In this document: piece by piece, positions 1 through 11,400 of the stretch
Numbering within the stretch: position 1 is the first letter of the stretch
How the letters are laid out: each line of letters begins with the position of its first letter
Origin: Episyrphus balteatus
Taxonomy: Eukaryota > Arthropoda > Insecta > Diptera > Syrphidae
Assembly (NCBI RefSeq): GCF_945859705.1
Contig: NC_079135.1
Coordinates: 121,153,551 to 121,217,550 of the forward strand
Direction: 5' to 3'
DNA length: 64,000 nucleotides
Made by a program: the position numbers and the translations under genes
The notes under the pieces: model-generated
Seen by the model: only the letters and a program-made list of their open reading frames with translations
What the model was told of the DNA's origin: nothing
Databases searched by the model: none

Positions 1-2
1 CT

Positions 3-428
3 AATTTAGATGCAGATTTGATACCATTTTTAGCAAATAATAGAGGCTTTGCTAGTATCAGTCGATATTCTTCATTGATTATGGAATCAATTGGACATCT
101 AGTGTCGAAGAGAATTCATATTGTTCGTGAGTGTCCAAAGCATTATATGATTGCTTATATTATGCCCAAGGATTCACCATTTGCTGAAAAAATCAATGAA
201 TTGTTGTTGCGGTTTTTGAATGCTGGTTTAATAAATAAATGGATAAATGATATGCATGTTAAAGCTCATAGATTGATTTTTAAAGAAATAATTTTCGAGG
301 AAGATTCAGTATTCAAAATTCTTACATTGGCTGACTTACAAATGGCTTTTTATGTGGTGATTTTGGGTAGTCTATTGAGTATAATAGTATTTGGAGTTGA
401 AATTTTTTTAAACACAGAGATAAAATAA
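3..428 (+). CDS. Ionotropic receptor (IR family), C-terminal fragment
   Basis: The 3' end of a gene that begins before the window, open from base 3 to a stop at 426-428. The ~141 residues match the end of the ligand-binding domain and last membrane segment of insect chemosensory ionotropic receptors, a divergent branch of ionotropic glutamate receptors that form cation channels in sensory dendrites. Visible hallmarks are the ECPKHYMIAYIMPKDSPFAE stretch (lobe S2, conserved Cys and DSPF), GLINKW, LTLADLQMAFYV, then a hydrophobic helix (VVILGSLLSIIVFGVEIF) that is the last transmembrane segment, and a very short cytoplasmic tail. The fragment lacks the pore and lobe S1, so I cannot say which receptor it is or what it detects. 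Whether base 3 lies inside an exon that extends upstream cannot be seen. Confidence 0.85.
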   Translation, partial: NLDADLIPFLANNRGFASISRYSSLIMESIGHLVSKRIHIVRECPKHYMIAYIMPKDSPFAEKINELLLRFLNAGLINKWINDMHVKAHRLIFKEIIFEEDSVFKILTLADLQMAFYVVILGSLLSIIVFGVEIFLNTEIK

Positions 429-536
429 GGCAGCAATATTGTGCTGAATATAAAAATCACTTACAAAATTTCATTTGTTGTTGGTTTTTTTTTTTTTGAA
501 AAAGTGTTTGATATTGAGTAATCTTTATTGTTCTTA

Positions 537-542
537 AATAAA
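537..542 (+). promoter_or_regulatory. Candidate poly(A) signal of the ionotropic receptor gene
   Basis: AATAAA about 110 bases after the stop codon, followed by T-rich sequence. In DNA this AT-rich such hexamers are common, so only position supports it. Confidence 0.4.
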
Positions 543-818
543 ATTAACTGAATTTATGATTTATTGTTATTTAATTTATGAAATTTTTTTTTTAAATAAA
601 CAAGAGCCCCGAATTTTACAAACGAAATTAGTACTTAATTACATAAAATTTTGAAAAAAAAATTAGTTTGAAATTTTTTTTTCCAATTTTTTTTTTCAAA
701 ATTTTGATTTTAAAAATTAATTTTTCAAAAACTGTGCCATAAAATGGGTTGGTTTAAAATTTTTGTAAAAGACTAGGATTATTGTTGGTGTAACCTTTGA
801 TTTGGGTTTACCACGATA

Positions 819-976
819 TCTAGAAAGCAATAATCCAGAAAGCAAAAATTTCGAAAGCAAAAATCTCGAAAACAAAAATCTAGAATGAAAAAAATCTCGA
901 AAACAAAAATTAGAAAGCATAATCTAGAAACAAAAATCTAGAAAAAAAAATCTCGAATGCAAAAATCTAGAAATAA
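819..976. repeat. Degenerate minisatellite, unit about 15 bp
   Basis: About ten imperfect copies of a unit like TCTCGAAAGCAAAAA, varying between TCTCGAAAAC, TCTAGAAAGC and AATCCAGAAAGC. Several copies contain TCTAGA. A reverse-strand open frame across it is a product of the repeat, not a gene. Confidence 0.75.
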
Positions 977-3900
977 AATATTAATTAATTAAAGTTAATG
1001 AAATTGTTACAAATATAGGAAGAAAGGAGCTATGTTGGATACCTAAAGTCTTGCGTACAACTCATGTCTTTAAAATATGTACATTAATAAGTTTTTGTAA
1101 TATGAGTAGCTTCGCTAAGTTATAACTTGCATTTTTTTATTGGTTTTGTTATTTGGTTTATAATGAATAATTTATTTGTTTTTTTTTTTTTTTTAATTTG
1201 TTAAATAGTAGGTCTGAAGGAAAAACTCACTAAGTACATAGGATTTTCCATTGAACCCACGAAATATTATTTCAATTTCTTTTAAATTGCCCCTCCCCGC
1301 TAAACGAAGGGGAATAGACAAAGTTAACAAAGTTAAGGGTAAAATTTTATCTTTATCAAAAAAAGATACGAATTAATTTCAAAATTACTTTTGCAAATGA
1401 ATCTTAAACAAAGAGCAAATAAATACGACAAAGATGTGCACTTAATTTTTATTTTAGTAATCTGGGTTAGTCATTTAGATTCTTTGCCTTGCGTGTTTAA
1501 GTTACCACGTTTTTATTTTTTGTTGGCATTTTAGTATTTTGCCTCCAAATGAAGAAAAGAAAATTACTTGGTCGAAAAATATTTTCATGTCTGCTGGGGA
1601 AACTATTAATTATTTTTTTTGTTGCTTCTTTTGTTTTAAAGGCAGGTGATCTTGAATGCAGTTTAATGCATTCGTTTTTTTTTTTTATACCTTTATGAGA
1701 AAAAAGTCATTATGCATTTTGTTTTAATATAATTTCCTTTTATAAAGAGTTGTAAGTTTTTTAAGGTAAATTTTTTTTTAAGTTAAATTAAGGCCAGAAG
1801 AGTTTTTTTTTATGCATTTTCCTTAAATAAAAAAAAAACTGGAAAAACTTCTTTGGTTAAAGATTTTTGGTGCTGCCGTTGACTTACATTATGTCTTTTA
1901 GTTAATTACTTGTCTGATTGCAAGGTCATTTCATAGTGAGCACACAAAAAAAAGAGCTTTATTTTGGTTCTGAAAGGTATAATTAAATAAAATAAAATTT
2001 TATCGATATTGAAATAAAGTTGTATTTAGCTGAAACCCGAAAACTGCTCTGATTGAGGAATGATAAAATTAATTGAAAAAAAAAAAAAATAAACGTGCCA
2101 AAAATATTTAACCCACGAAGTTAATCACAAAGGTGATTAAAATGAAGTACCTATTTTTTTTTAAATAGCTACATACATACAAAAAAAACATGTATTTATA
2201 CCTACAATATATTTATACGATATGTCTCTTATTTTTTAATTAAAAAATTATATTGAAAAATGGTGTGAACACTTCGGTACTTATAAAATCAAAGATTTTT
2301 CCACACGTCACGGGTGAAAGAAAGTTTATTTTTTGTAGTAAGCGGACATTTGATTAGAGTATTCGACTTTACAAAACATTTAGCCTAAAATTAGGAAACC
2401 CTAGTCGGGCGATTTCAGTGACAAATCGAACTTTTTGTGGGTCACTGTGGTGTATGCGTAACATTTTTTTTCTCTCTTAAAAATATATTAAAATTTTGAC
2501 TTTCATGCCAATTTTTTGACTTATTTGCCTGGGCTAAAAGTAAGACATTAAAAGCAAATTACACACAACTGAAATTTTCATTTTTTAAAAAATTTGATTG
2601 GACTAGGAAAAGACTAGAGTAAAGTACAGTCAATAACTCAAATCAATTGAACCATAATCAGTGCCCCACAAAAACATATTTGCAAACAACACCATTTGAT
2701 TTGCTCTATTATTCCTTATAACGGTAATTCAAAACCAAACCACAAAAACGAAATATTATATTTTTTATCAAAATTTAGAATAAGTATTTTGCTTGCTTGC
2801 AACTTTTTTTTATAAGAACTCCTGATGTTTGAGGTAACATAAGGTCAAACCAACATCCAATTGATTACAAAGCAGAATATAATTTATTCAAGAAAATATT
2901 AAATAAAAAAAAATCAAGAAATTCTTGAGTAATTAATGCGTTGTTTTTATATTTCTGAAATCAACCATTATAATTGAATGAGTAAAGTTGATCAATCAAC
3001 GGCAGGTAATTTGATATTTTCTTTTATTGAAGGAAACTTTACTTTATTGCGGTAAGCCGCAGATCTTGAATCAACATCAATTGATTGAAAGAGATCAAAT
3101 GATATTAAATTAAAAATGCAAAAAAAAAGGCGTCTTCAGATTTGGTTTCAGGGAAGAAGACATAAATAAAACTTAAACTTCTTATGTATTTGTGTACCTA
3201 TATCAATCAATTTTTTTTAGGCAATATTTTTTATAAATATTGATTTATTTATATAAATTTTTTGCTTTATTTGTGGTCTGGCAAAATAAAAAAGAGATAA
3301 ACTAAATTGGGTTTGAATTTGTTTTTAAATATGGGTTTTACGTCCAATAAATTTCTCAAAATTGTCAGTTAAATCCTGTGTCAAAATAAATTTATTTAAG
3401 CCTAATTTTTGTTAAAAGGTTATACAGCAATAGAAAAAGATAAGACATATTAAGCAGAATTCTTGTTGAATATAGCAGCAAAAGTCTATGAAAGTCAAAC
3501 GTAAACAATGTAGCTATAATTTAATTTATGCGAATTAATTGAAATGACTTTGACCTGATAAAAAAGCTTCAATTGAAATTTTCTTTGTTGCGGTTTAAAT
3601 TTTTCACAAATTAGCATTATGCCGACACTCATTGTACTTTAAGCAATTTATCTATACAATACATATAATCACGATGCTCTAAAAACCTACTTGGTAGAAA
3701 TTTTTTTTTATGGTTGGAGAGTGTTACTGCTGACTCACAATCAGTTGTTTTCATTTTATATTCTTCAAAAAAAAAACTGCCTGTTTTTTTAAGTTTTATG
3801 TAACTGCCCAAATTGTTTGAATTTTGGCAACAAAACGGTTAAAATTAAATCAATTAATAAAATAATAATACGATCATACTGGGGAATTATCAGTCAAAAT

Positions 3901-4949
3901 AAAAATGGGTTATGGTCAAAATTCTGTTTACAAAATTCTGCTTTCAAAATTATTCTGTTTGATATAATTCACATTTTTCCGTTTTTACTTGCGATATAAC
4001 TGTTTTTTACTATATAGGGCAAGTCGAGCTCGATATTAACATTAAACAAAAAAAGAAAATAAAAATCTTTATTGGGAACTTAGCTCATTAAGAGCCTTTT
4101 CTTCTGGGGATTTCGGCCAAGGGGTCAAAAATTTTGTGGAGATTTTATCCCATTGAGAATTATGTTTATGGAGTTAGATTATGTCTCGAACAAAAACACA
4201 CAAATATATATTGTCAGAATTTTGAAAAGTAGAATTTTAATACACAGAGCAGAAAAAAAAACACGTAGTAGAAGAGAAACCTTAAAAAATCATTTTTCTT
4301 AAAAAAAAATCGAAAAAATCTACCTTTAAATCCATATTTTTTATATGATAACCTATAATAAATTTTATATCATCTGAAAGCTTATTATTTCACCTTGTAT
4401 ATGTCGCTTCAATCAAATTTCTACCATGTCTACAAAAAAGTAAGAATTTCTGAAAGCTAACCATGTCGAAATTTCAAACTGAGATTACGGTACTTCCTAC
4501 ACTGGTGGCTGGTCATCGGCAACAGATCTCCACAGGTGTTTTGAGGTATTTTTCAAGTTTTTCAATTTAAGATTGTGTAATTTCTAAAGCACGTACCGTT
4601 ATGTGTGATATAACAAATAAAAGGTAATATTAAAGTTTAATACAATTTTTATGTGCTCTACATCAAAAGATATAACGAGTTAAGAAAAAAAAAACCATAT
4701 TTTTACCGTTATCTTAGGATTTTGAATATGAAATTAATTGTAGTTTGGCAAACAGTTTATTTACAGTTTATTTAAATACCTATCTACAGTATAAATTTCA
4801 TTCATCTATATCTATTAAAACAAAAAAGTTATAATCAATTGATTTTTCCTGTCGCTTTTTCGTTTCATCTTGTTTCAAATCACTACGATACTAAAGAAGT
4901 TTTCACTTCACTAAAAATTGGAAAAACACAATTTTAAAAACCAGAACTT

Positions 4950-5065
4950 TGTTGTATTGTGTTGCATTGTTTCGCTTAGTTTCGTTGTGTCGCATTGTAT
5001 TTAGTTGTGTCGCGTATTGTCACTTTGTGTGGCGTAGTTATACCTTGATTTACGTCGTGTCGCAA
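4950..5065. repeat. Degenerate TTGTGTCGCATTGT repeat tract
   Basis: Multiple diverged copies of TTGTGTCGC/TTGTTTCGC/TCGCATTGT follow each other, in a tract richer in G+C than its surroundings. It looks like an old tandem array. Confidence 0.5.
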
Positions 5066-5677
5066 GACGAAAAAAAGCTTAAGCCTAAAAAAAAAATGGT
5101 TTTCTTGATTTAACGTCGAAGCGTCGTTCAGAATAGGCTTAACGACATTGCCCATTTTTGCAAAAAGTATACCTATCGCTAGCGCAATTGATTTTTTTTA
5201 ATTAAAAAAACGACTTCTATTGATTGAAACTACTTATATAACGATTTCCTTATAATTGCTATAATCAGAACTGAACCAAATTAAAAAGAGATCACACTGC
5301 AGCACCAATTGAGAACCTCCTTCTTTTTGGGTGTTGGTTAAAAACAGTACAAAAAGTGTTTTTAAAAATCATTTTTGTAAAATATTTATCATCATTAAAC
5401 GAGTTTAAAAATGTTTAAAATGTGTCTCACTTTTTAGGCCAATGTAGTCAAGGCAAAATTCTTTGTTCTACTTTTTATTAATTAATCCTTTCATGTCATA
5501 AAAATAAAGTCGATTAATTTTTATTAAAGTTGACTTATCCGTTTTTTTATTTTTTTTTTTTGCTGCTGGCTCTTAGACTATTTTTTTAAAATGCCCATGT
5601 CATAAGATTCGGCTATGAAACTCCTAAAAAAATAAAAGATGTGTACAGCTTGAAATCTTAAACTTATCGAAAACACT

Positions 5678-7562
5678 GTGCGACAAAATAAAAAAAAAAA
5701 TACACCCGAGAAATAACTTAGTGTAGGCTGTTCGTATAGTCGAATAATGTATAAAAATATTTTTGTTATATTTTTGGAACCCTCCATTTTTTTTTTATTT
5801 ACAAAAAACCATTTTTACAGACCTTACGATGTAATCTATCAATATTTCAGTCATTTTTCTAACTACTCTCAATATGTTATATGTTTTTGGAAAGAGGATT
5901 TCCAGACCTTTTGAATGATGTATAGAAGTCTATTGTTTAAACAAATTAAGTGTAGGTTTTTATCCCACAAATCTTGTAAAAGTGATTTTTTTCCCAATTT
6001 TTTCAACTTTACCCAATTTTTTTTGCAAAATAAAACAAACAAAAAAATAAAGTAAGGTTATATTCTGAAAGAATATACATTTAGGCACAAATTGGCGTAT
6101 GTTTTTATTGAATTTGATCAAAACTGCGGAATCTATGCTATTTTTTCGTAAATAGAAAATGTGGCTTTTCATGATGTGAATTGCAAGGTGCACAATAGGG
6201 TGTTCGTTATTTTAAAATAATAAGATTTTCTATTCTCCTAGAATCTTAAATGGTTGGAAAAAAACTAAAAAAAATATTCTCCAAGTTTCAAGTCTCTAAC
6301 TTAATTCTAACTCGTGCCGCCAAGCGGTTGAAGTTTCTTATGGGAATAACATGGGGTTTCTTGGACCTTGTTCGATCAATTTTAAATTCCAGCCAAACCA
6401 TTCGTTCAAAAAACTTAAAACTTTACAAACTCAAATTTAATAAGTGTAGCTATCATTTGAACATTTTTCAGATTTTTAATTGTTATAATTTTATAGATTT
6501 AGCTTGATAAAAAAAGTCATTTTTTCAGACTTTTTCAAAAATCGCTTTTTACACGTTTAATGCCAAAAATTTAAAAAACTTACATTTTTAATTACAAATA
6601 AGCATAGCATGTATATTTAAAATGCAAATTCAATTCATAGTTATATAAACAATTTGTTGTGTATTCATTCTTCAAGTCACATCGATATTCAAAAAACGTG
6701 TTCCCGATTTAAGAAAAAGTACTGTAGTAAATAAATAAAAAACTAGTTAATTATATAACTTTGAATTAAATATAAATTTTAAATATACATGCTACGCTTA
6801 TTTGTGAATAAAAATGTATGTTTTTTAATTTTTTGACATTAAACGGGTAAAAAGCGATTTTTGAAAAAGTCTGAAAAAATGACTTTTTTTACCAAGCTAA
6901 ATCTATAAAATTATAACAATTAAAAATCTGAAAAATGTTCAAATGATAGCTACACTTGAAACTTGGAGAATATTTTTTTTAGTTTATTTCCAACCATTTA
7001 AGATTCTAGGAGAATAGAAAATCTTATTATTTTAAAATAACGAACACCCTATTGTGCACCTTGCAATTCACATCATGAAAAGCCACATTTTCTATTTACG
7101 AAAAAATAGCATAGATTCCGCAGTTTTGATCAAATTCAATAAAAACATACGCCAATTTGTGCCTAAATGTATATTCTTTCAGAATATAACCTTACTTTAT
7201 TTTTTTGTTTGTTTTATTTTGCAAAAAAAATTGGGTAAAGTTGAAAAAATTGGGAAAAAAATCACTTTTACAAGATTTGTGGGATAAAAACCTACACTTA
7301 ATTTGTTTAAACAATAGACTTCTATACATCATTCAAAAGGTCTGGAAATCTTCTTTCCAAAAACATATAACATATTGAGAGTAGTTAGAAAAATGACTGA
7401 AATATTGATAGATTACATCGTAAGGTCTGTAAAAATGGTTTTTTGTAAATAAAAAAAAAAATGGAGGGTTCCAAAAATATAACAAAAATATTTTTATACA
7501 TTATTCGACCATACGAACAGCCTACACTATGTTATTTCTCGGGTGTATTTTCAGTGTCGCAC
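5678..7562. mobile_element. Giant palindromic (foldback) element, ~1.9 kb
   Basis: The left arm from GTGCGACA (5678) reads outward-in the same as the reverse complement of the right arm ending TGTCGCAC (7562). The arms are nearly identical: the same 77-codon frame can be read from 6193 leftward and from 7054 rightward. Part of the left arm (about 6292-6450) has no partner in the right arm, and the unique centre is only about 70 bases (near 6650-6730). The inner borders AATAGGGTGTTCGTTATTTT (near 6196) and its complement (to about 7055) resemble the termini of the 37364-38461 element. This suggests either one long foldback transposon or a foldback element inserted at the axis of an older inverted repeat. 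Confidence 0.85.
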
Positions 7563-8172
7563 CGTGAAACCGATAAATAAAAAAAAAAAAACAAATAAAT
7601 TCATTTTTAAAATGATATATTCTTTATTTAAATAGTAAATAGGTTTATCTTACTATATGCAGTAGCAGTACATATTTATAATCTTTTTTAATAAACTATA
7701 ATAAAAGTAAATATATATTTTTAACTCTTTAAATTGCATGATTGGAGAAAAAAATTTGTAGGTATAGCACAAATATTATATTGAAATAAAAATAAAAAAG
7801 ACAACAAAAAGACAAACAAATATATTTAAATTTAAATTATTTTAGCACTGCTAAATATTTATTACAAATATAATTTTGTATTTTAAAACAAAAAAATAAT
7901 ATTTGATACTTTTAATTTTTAATTTTTTTTTTTTAAATACAACGATACAATGAAGAAGGAAGATATTAAAAAAAAAAATTAAAAAAATATATATTAAATT
8001 GTGCAAGAAAAAATATGTACAATAAATTTTAAAATTATGCATAAAAATTAAAAAAAAAAAAATAAACAATTATAATAATGTAATAGTAATTACTAAATAT
8101 TATGAAAAATGCAAAATATCATTATTTAGTGGAATTTTTGTTTTTTTGTGTAAATGTATATTTTAAGAATAA
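7563..8172. other. AT-rich DNA, nothing recognised
   Basis: A/T tracts between the palindrome and the 3' end of Lsd-2. No gene-like frame. Confidence 0.6.
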
Positions 8173-8178
8173 TTTATT
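8173..8178 (-). promoter_or_regulatory. Candidate poly(A) signal of Lsd-2
   Basis: AATAAA on the minus strand about 40 bases beyond the Lsd-2 stop. A second one lies within 20 bases. AT-rich context limits confidence. Confidence 0.5.
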
Positions 8179-8218
8179 TTTAAATAATTTATTATTATGA
8201 TTTTTTATTAGATTTTTC

Positions 8219-8478
8219 TTAGTTTTCCACTGCAACGGGCGCCGCCGATTGCGGACTACTTTCAATATGGTTGGCCATTGAGGAATTTATGAAATTAATA
8301 TATTGAGTTAATCTCAAGGCAGCAATCAAGGACGCAAGGTAGTCATTGACGTTCTCTTTTTTCAAATGCTTGATTTGCGTGGAGACTGTGCTATAGACGC
8401 GGCGGGAAATCTTGTTGGATAGGCGGCCGACTGTCTGGACTGTGTGTAATACCGGGTCCTCATTGGCGGATATTGGCA
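8219..8478 (-). CDS. Lsd-2: Lsd-2 terminal coding exon
   Basis: Acceptor ATTTACAG|TG, stop TAA at 8221-8219. Encodes PISANEDPVLHTVQTVG to AAPVAVEN. The conserved NKISRRVYSTVSTQIKHLKK segment is near-identical in style to the Drosophila protein, with a shorter C-terminal tail. Confidence 0.92.
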
Positions 8479-11400
8479 CTGTAAATAAAAAAGAAGAAGA
8501 AATTTGTAAAGTAAAAATTAAACTTGAGAATTTAGAAAAAATCAAGGTTTTTCATGCTCTGATCTTGTAGAAAACCCAATGATTGAATGCCAAAGTTTAA
8601 TAATAACTTTTCAACTGTTTCGCAATATGAATTTAAAACCATTCGGGAATGCAACCATTAAGAAACCTCATGTGATTTTTTATAAAAAAATATTTAAGTT
8701 ATGAACTTTTGTCTATATTTATCTTTAAAAACAACTATAAAATTGTGCTCAAAAATGCTTTGAAATTTTTGGGTTAAAAAAAGAATTTCAACTAGCTGCA
8801 AATCGATTGCAAATGAGTTTTAACTTTGAAATCGACTAAAACAAGTAGCATTTTCATGCAAATTATACTTCTTATTTATGACTACGTACCATATTTTCAA
8901 TTTCCCTCTCAATTTCATGCATAATTCGTGGATTTTGGGCAACAAATTCGACTAACTCATTTATAATTCGGACAGAAAGTGAAATGAAGAGTGCTGAAGC
9001 TCCGAGAAGAAGTTGCACTAAAATAATAATAAAATGAGAAGAGATTTTTTTTGTGAAAAATTTGCTTCAGATATTGGAAAAATAATGAAATGAAAAACAA
9101 GAAACCGACGAACTTATAATTTAAAAAGTGACAAAAAAAAAATTCGGTAATGTTTTTAGACCAACAAAAAATGACTCCTTTCATTTTAAAATTGAACTAA
9201 ATCCCTAAAGCTCAGAAATTTAGGAGTGAGTTCAGTTGGAACTTGGTTTATAATGAACCACTCCATGAGTCTGCGAGATATTGGTTGTAAATTTTTTTTA
9301 TTTAAACATAAATTAAACTTTAATTCTCTCCCATAATTGAACGCAAGTTCGTAGATCTTTAAAATAAAATCTGTGGGTGCTCAAAGAATTCCCACTTGTG
9401 GAGGTCTCTGAAGCCACCATGATTTTATTCCAAGTTTCATATAAATTTAAAACTAAATGACACCATTGATGAAGTAAAAATATAAATGAGATGAATGCAT
9501 TGTAATAATACTAACAATGCCATGCATAAATTTAAATGATTTCAAATAATGTAATTTTTATGAAAAAAATATGCATCTTTTGTAGACTTCCTATAGTAAA
9601 TTTTTGTGCCAAAATATTCTATTTTTTTTAAATAGAAGTCAAAAAACCCTTTTTCATTCACATGCATTTTGTAAAAATTTCGAAAAAGAATTTAAAGAAT
9701 CACCTTCTTATTTTTTTTTTATAATAATCGTTTGACTATAAAAACATTCAATGCAAGTATTGTGAAAATTAACAACTTACTATCATTGGCTTTAAGATTG
9801 CGAGCATTCATAATTGCAACTTGTTTCTTATCTGTTTTAAAAATAGAAAAATAAAAAAAATAATATAATATTCAGTAAATAAAAGAGATCTGAGTGGTGT
9901 TTTTTTGTATTTATTTGAAGACAGATATTTTTTAACAAATGAAATGAATTCTTTATTTATTCGAAATAAAAGAGATAATTCTATTATAAGACTTTGAGGC
10001 TGTTATGATGTTACTATGTGATCTTTTTTAATCTCAATTTAAGAAGACTTAAAAACATCCGGTGGAATTTGAAAATACACTTTTTAGAAAAATATGTAAG
10101 CTTCGATGAGTCTATTTAATGCAGTCAGTTTGGGAAATTGAGTATGGGTACTATTTTGATGAAATTTCTGCCAGAGTTCCATGAAAAAAAGAAAACAAAA
10201 TTGATGTGAGTTGAATTTTTTTCTGACAATTGAATTATTTCAAGTTATAAATTCCCACCAAAATTTTAATTGTATTTGAGAACGTGGGATGTGGGGTCAC
10301 TAATTTGAAGAACAGAAGCTTACATTTTGTATAGCTTGCTTATTGAGCTCTTTTATTTTTATTTCATATGACATTACACTTTCTGTTTCACAGCCTATAA
10401 CTAGCGCACATTCAAGACATTTTCAATGGTATATCTTGTTTTAAATAGAAATAAGAATCTTAGAGGCTGTGAAGGAACAAATGAACATACATGAATACTA
10501 ATATATCTCTAAAATCGTGTTTCATATATTTATACTGAACAAAAATAAAATACTTTTTTGACCTAGAATCCATCTTTCCTGGTCAACCCTCAAAACTTGA
10601 ACTATGGCTTTTTATCTATCATAAATCTTATTAAACTGGTCCCCTATGGAATTCAACTTTTTTCCCTACATTTCTGAAATTATTGACGCATTTTCTTATA
10701 CACATGAGCTGAACATACCCCTAAAATCCATCTGGAGTTTTGTCAATTCATAATAGGACTTAACTTTGCAATAAATTAATGCACATTCCTTTGTGTCAAA
10801 TTCTAACTCTGACAAAAATGCGAGAATTTTTTGTTGTTTCTCGTGATATTTTTCCTGTAACACAAATATCTAATGTCGTTTTCGATTGGTTTCACTCAAG
10901 GATTCACTCATTCTGAAATCCAATAAAACAGTTTGAATCGTTTCCACTCAATTCTGAAAGTTTGTATCGGTGTTAGTGAATAATCAAATAAAAAAATTTA
11001 ATTTTGTACGAGAAAATTTTGTTTGACATTTATGTTCTATGTATAAGTAATTTTGAGTCGATTCTGATTTGAAATCAAGAAGAGAATTTTACTTCTGAGA
11101 AGCGTTTAAGCTGTCATGTTTTTGTGAATAAAACGCTTTCAGAAGGCTTCTGAATGCTTCCGGACGCTTCCGGACGGCCAATCGAAAACGACATAAGAAA
11201 CTCTATTTTTGAACAGAATTGACTGACCTTAGTTCTGAATTTTTAGACGTTCAAAAAATTCAAAACTTAATTTCAGGTGGTCTGCGTTGAACTCGGGCAT
11301 TGTTGAAGTTGAATGTCAGTAAAATGTCATTTTTCAATAGCACTGACATTTTATTGTCAATACTTGAGAATGTAATGGACAGGTTCAGAAATGCGGGGGC

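Larger units (their letters stand above)
429..5677. other. Intergenic AT-rich DNA, no gene recognised
   Basis: No coding exon with a recognisable protein or codon bias. It holds a 15-bp-like minisatellite (819-976), a copy of the GTCACTGTGGTGTATGCG motif (2439-2462), runs of AAAATTCTG-type repeats (3912-3965), degenerate TTGTGTCGCATTGT repeats (4950-5065), and many A/T tracts. Short open frames here have no family resemblance. Confidence 0.6.

Noticed and set aside
5960..7287. Two identical 77-residue frames on opposite strands
   Set aside because: They are the two arms of one palindrome; no start context, no family resemblance, Phe/Lys-rich composition typical of AT-rich non-coding DNA.
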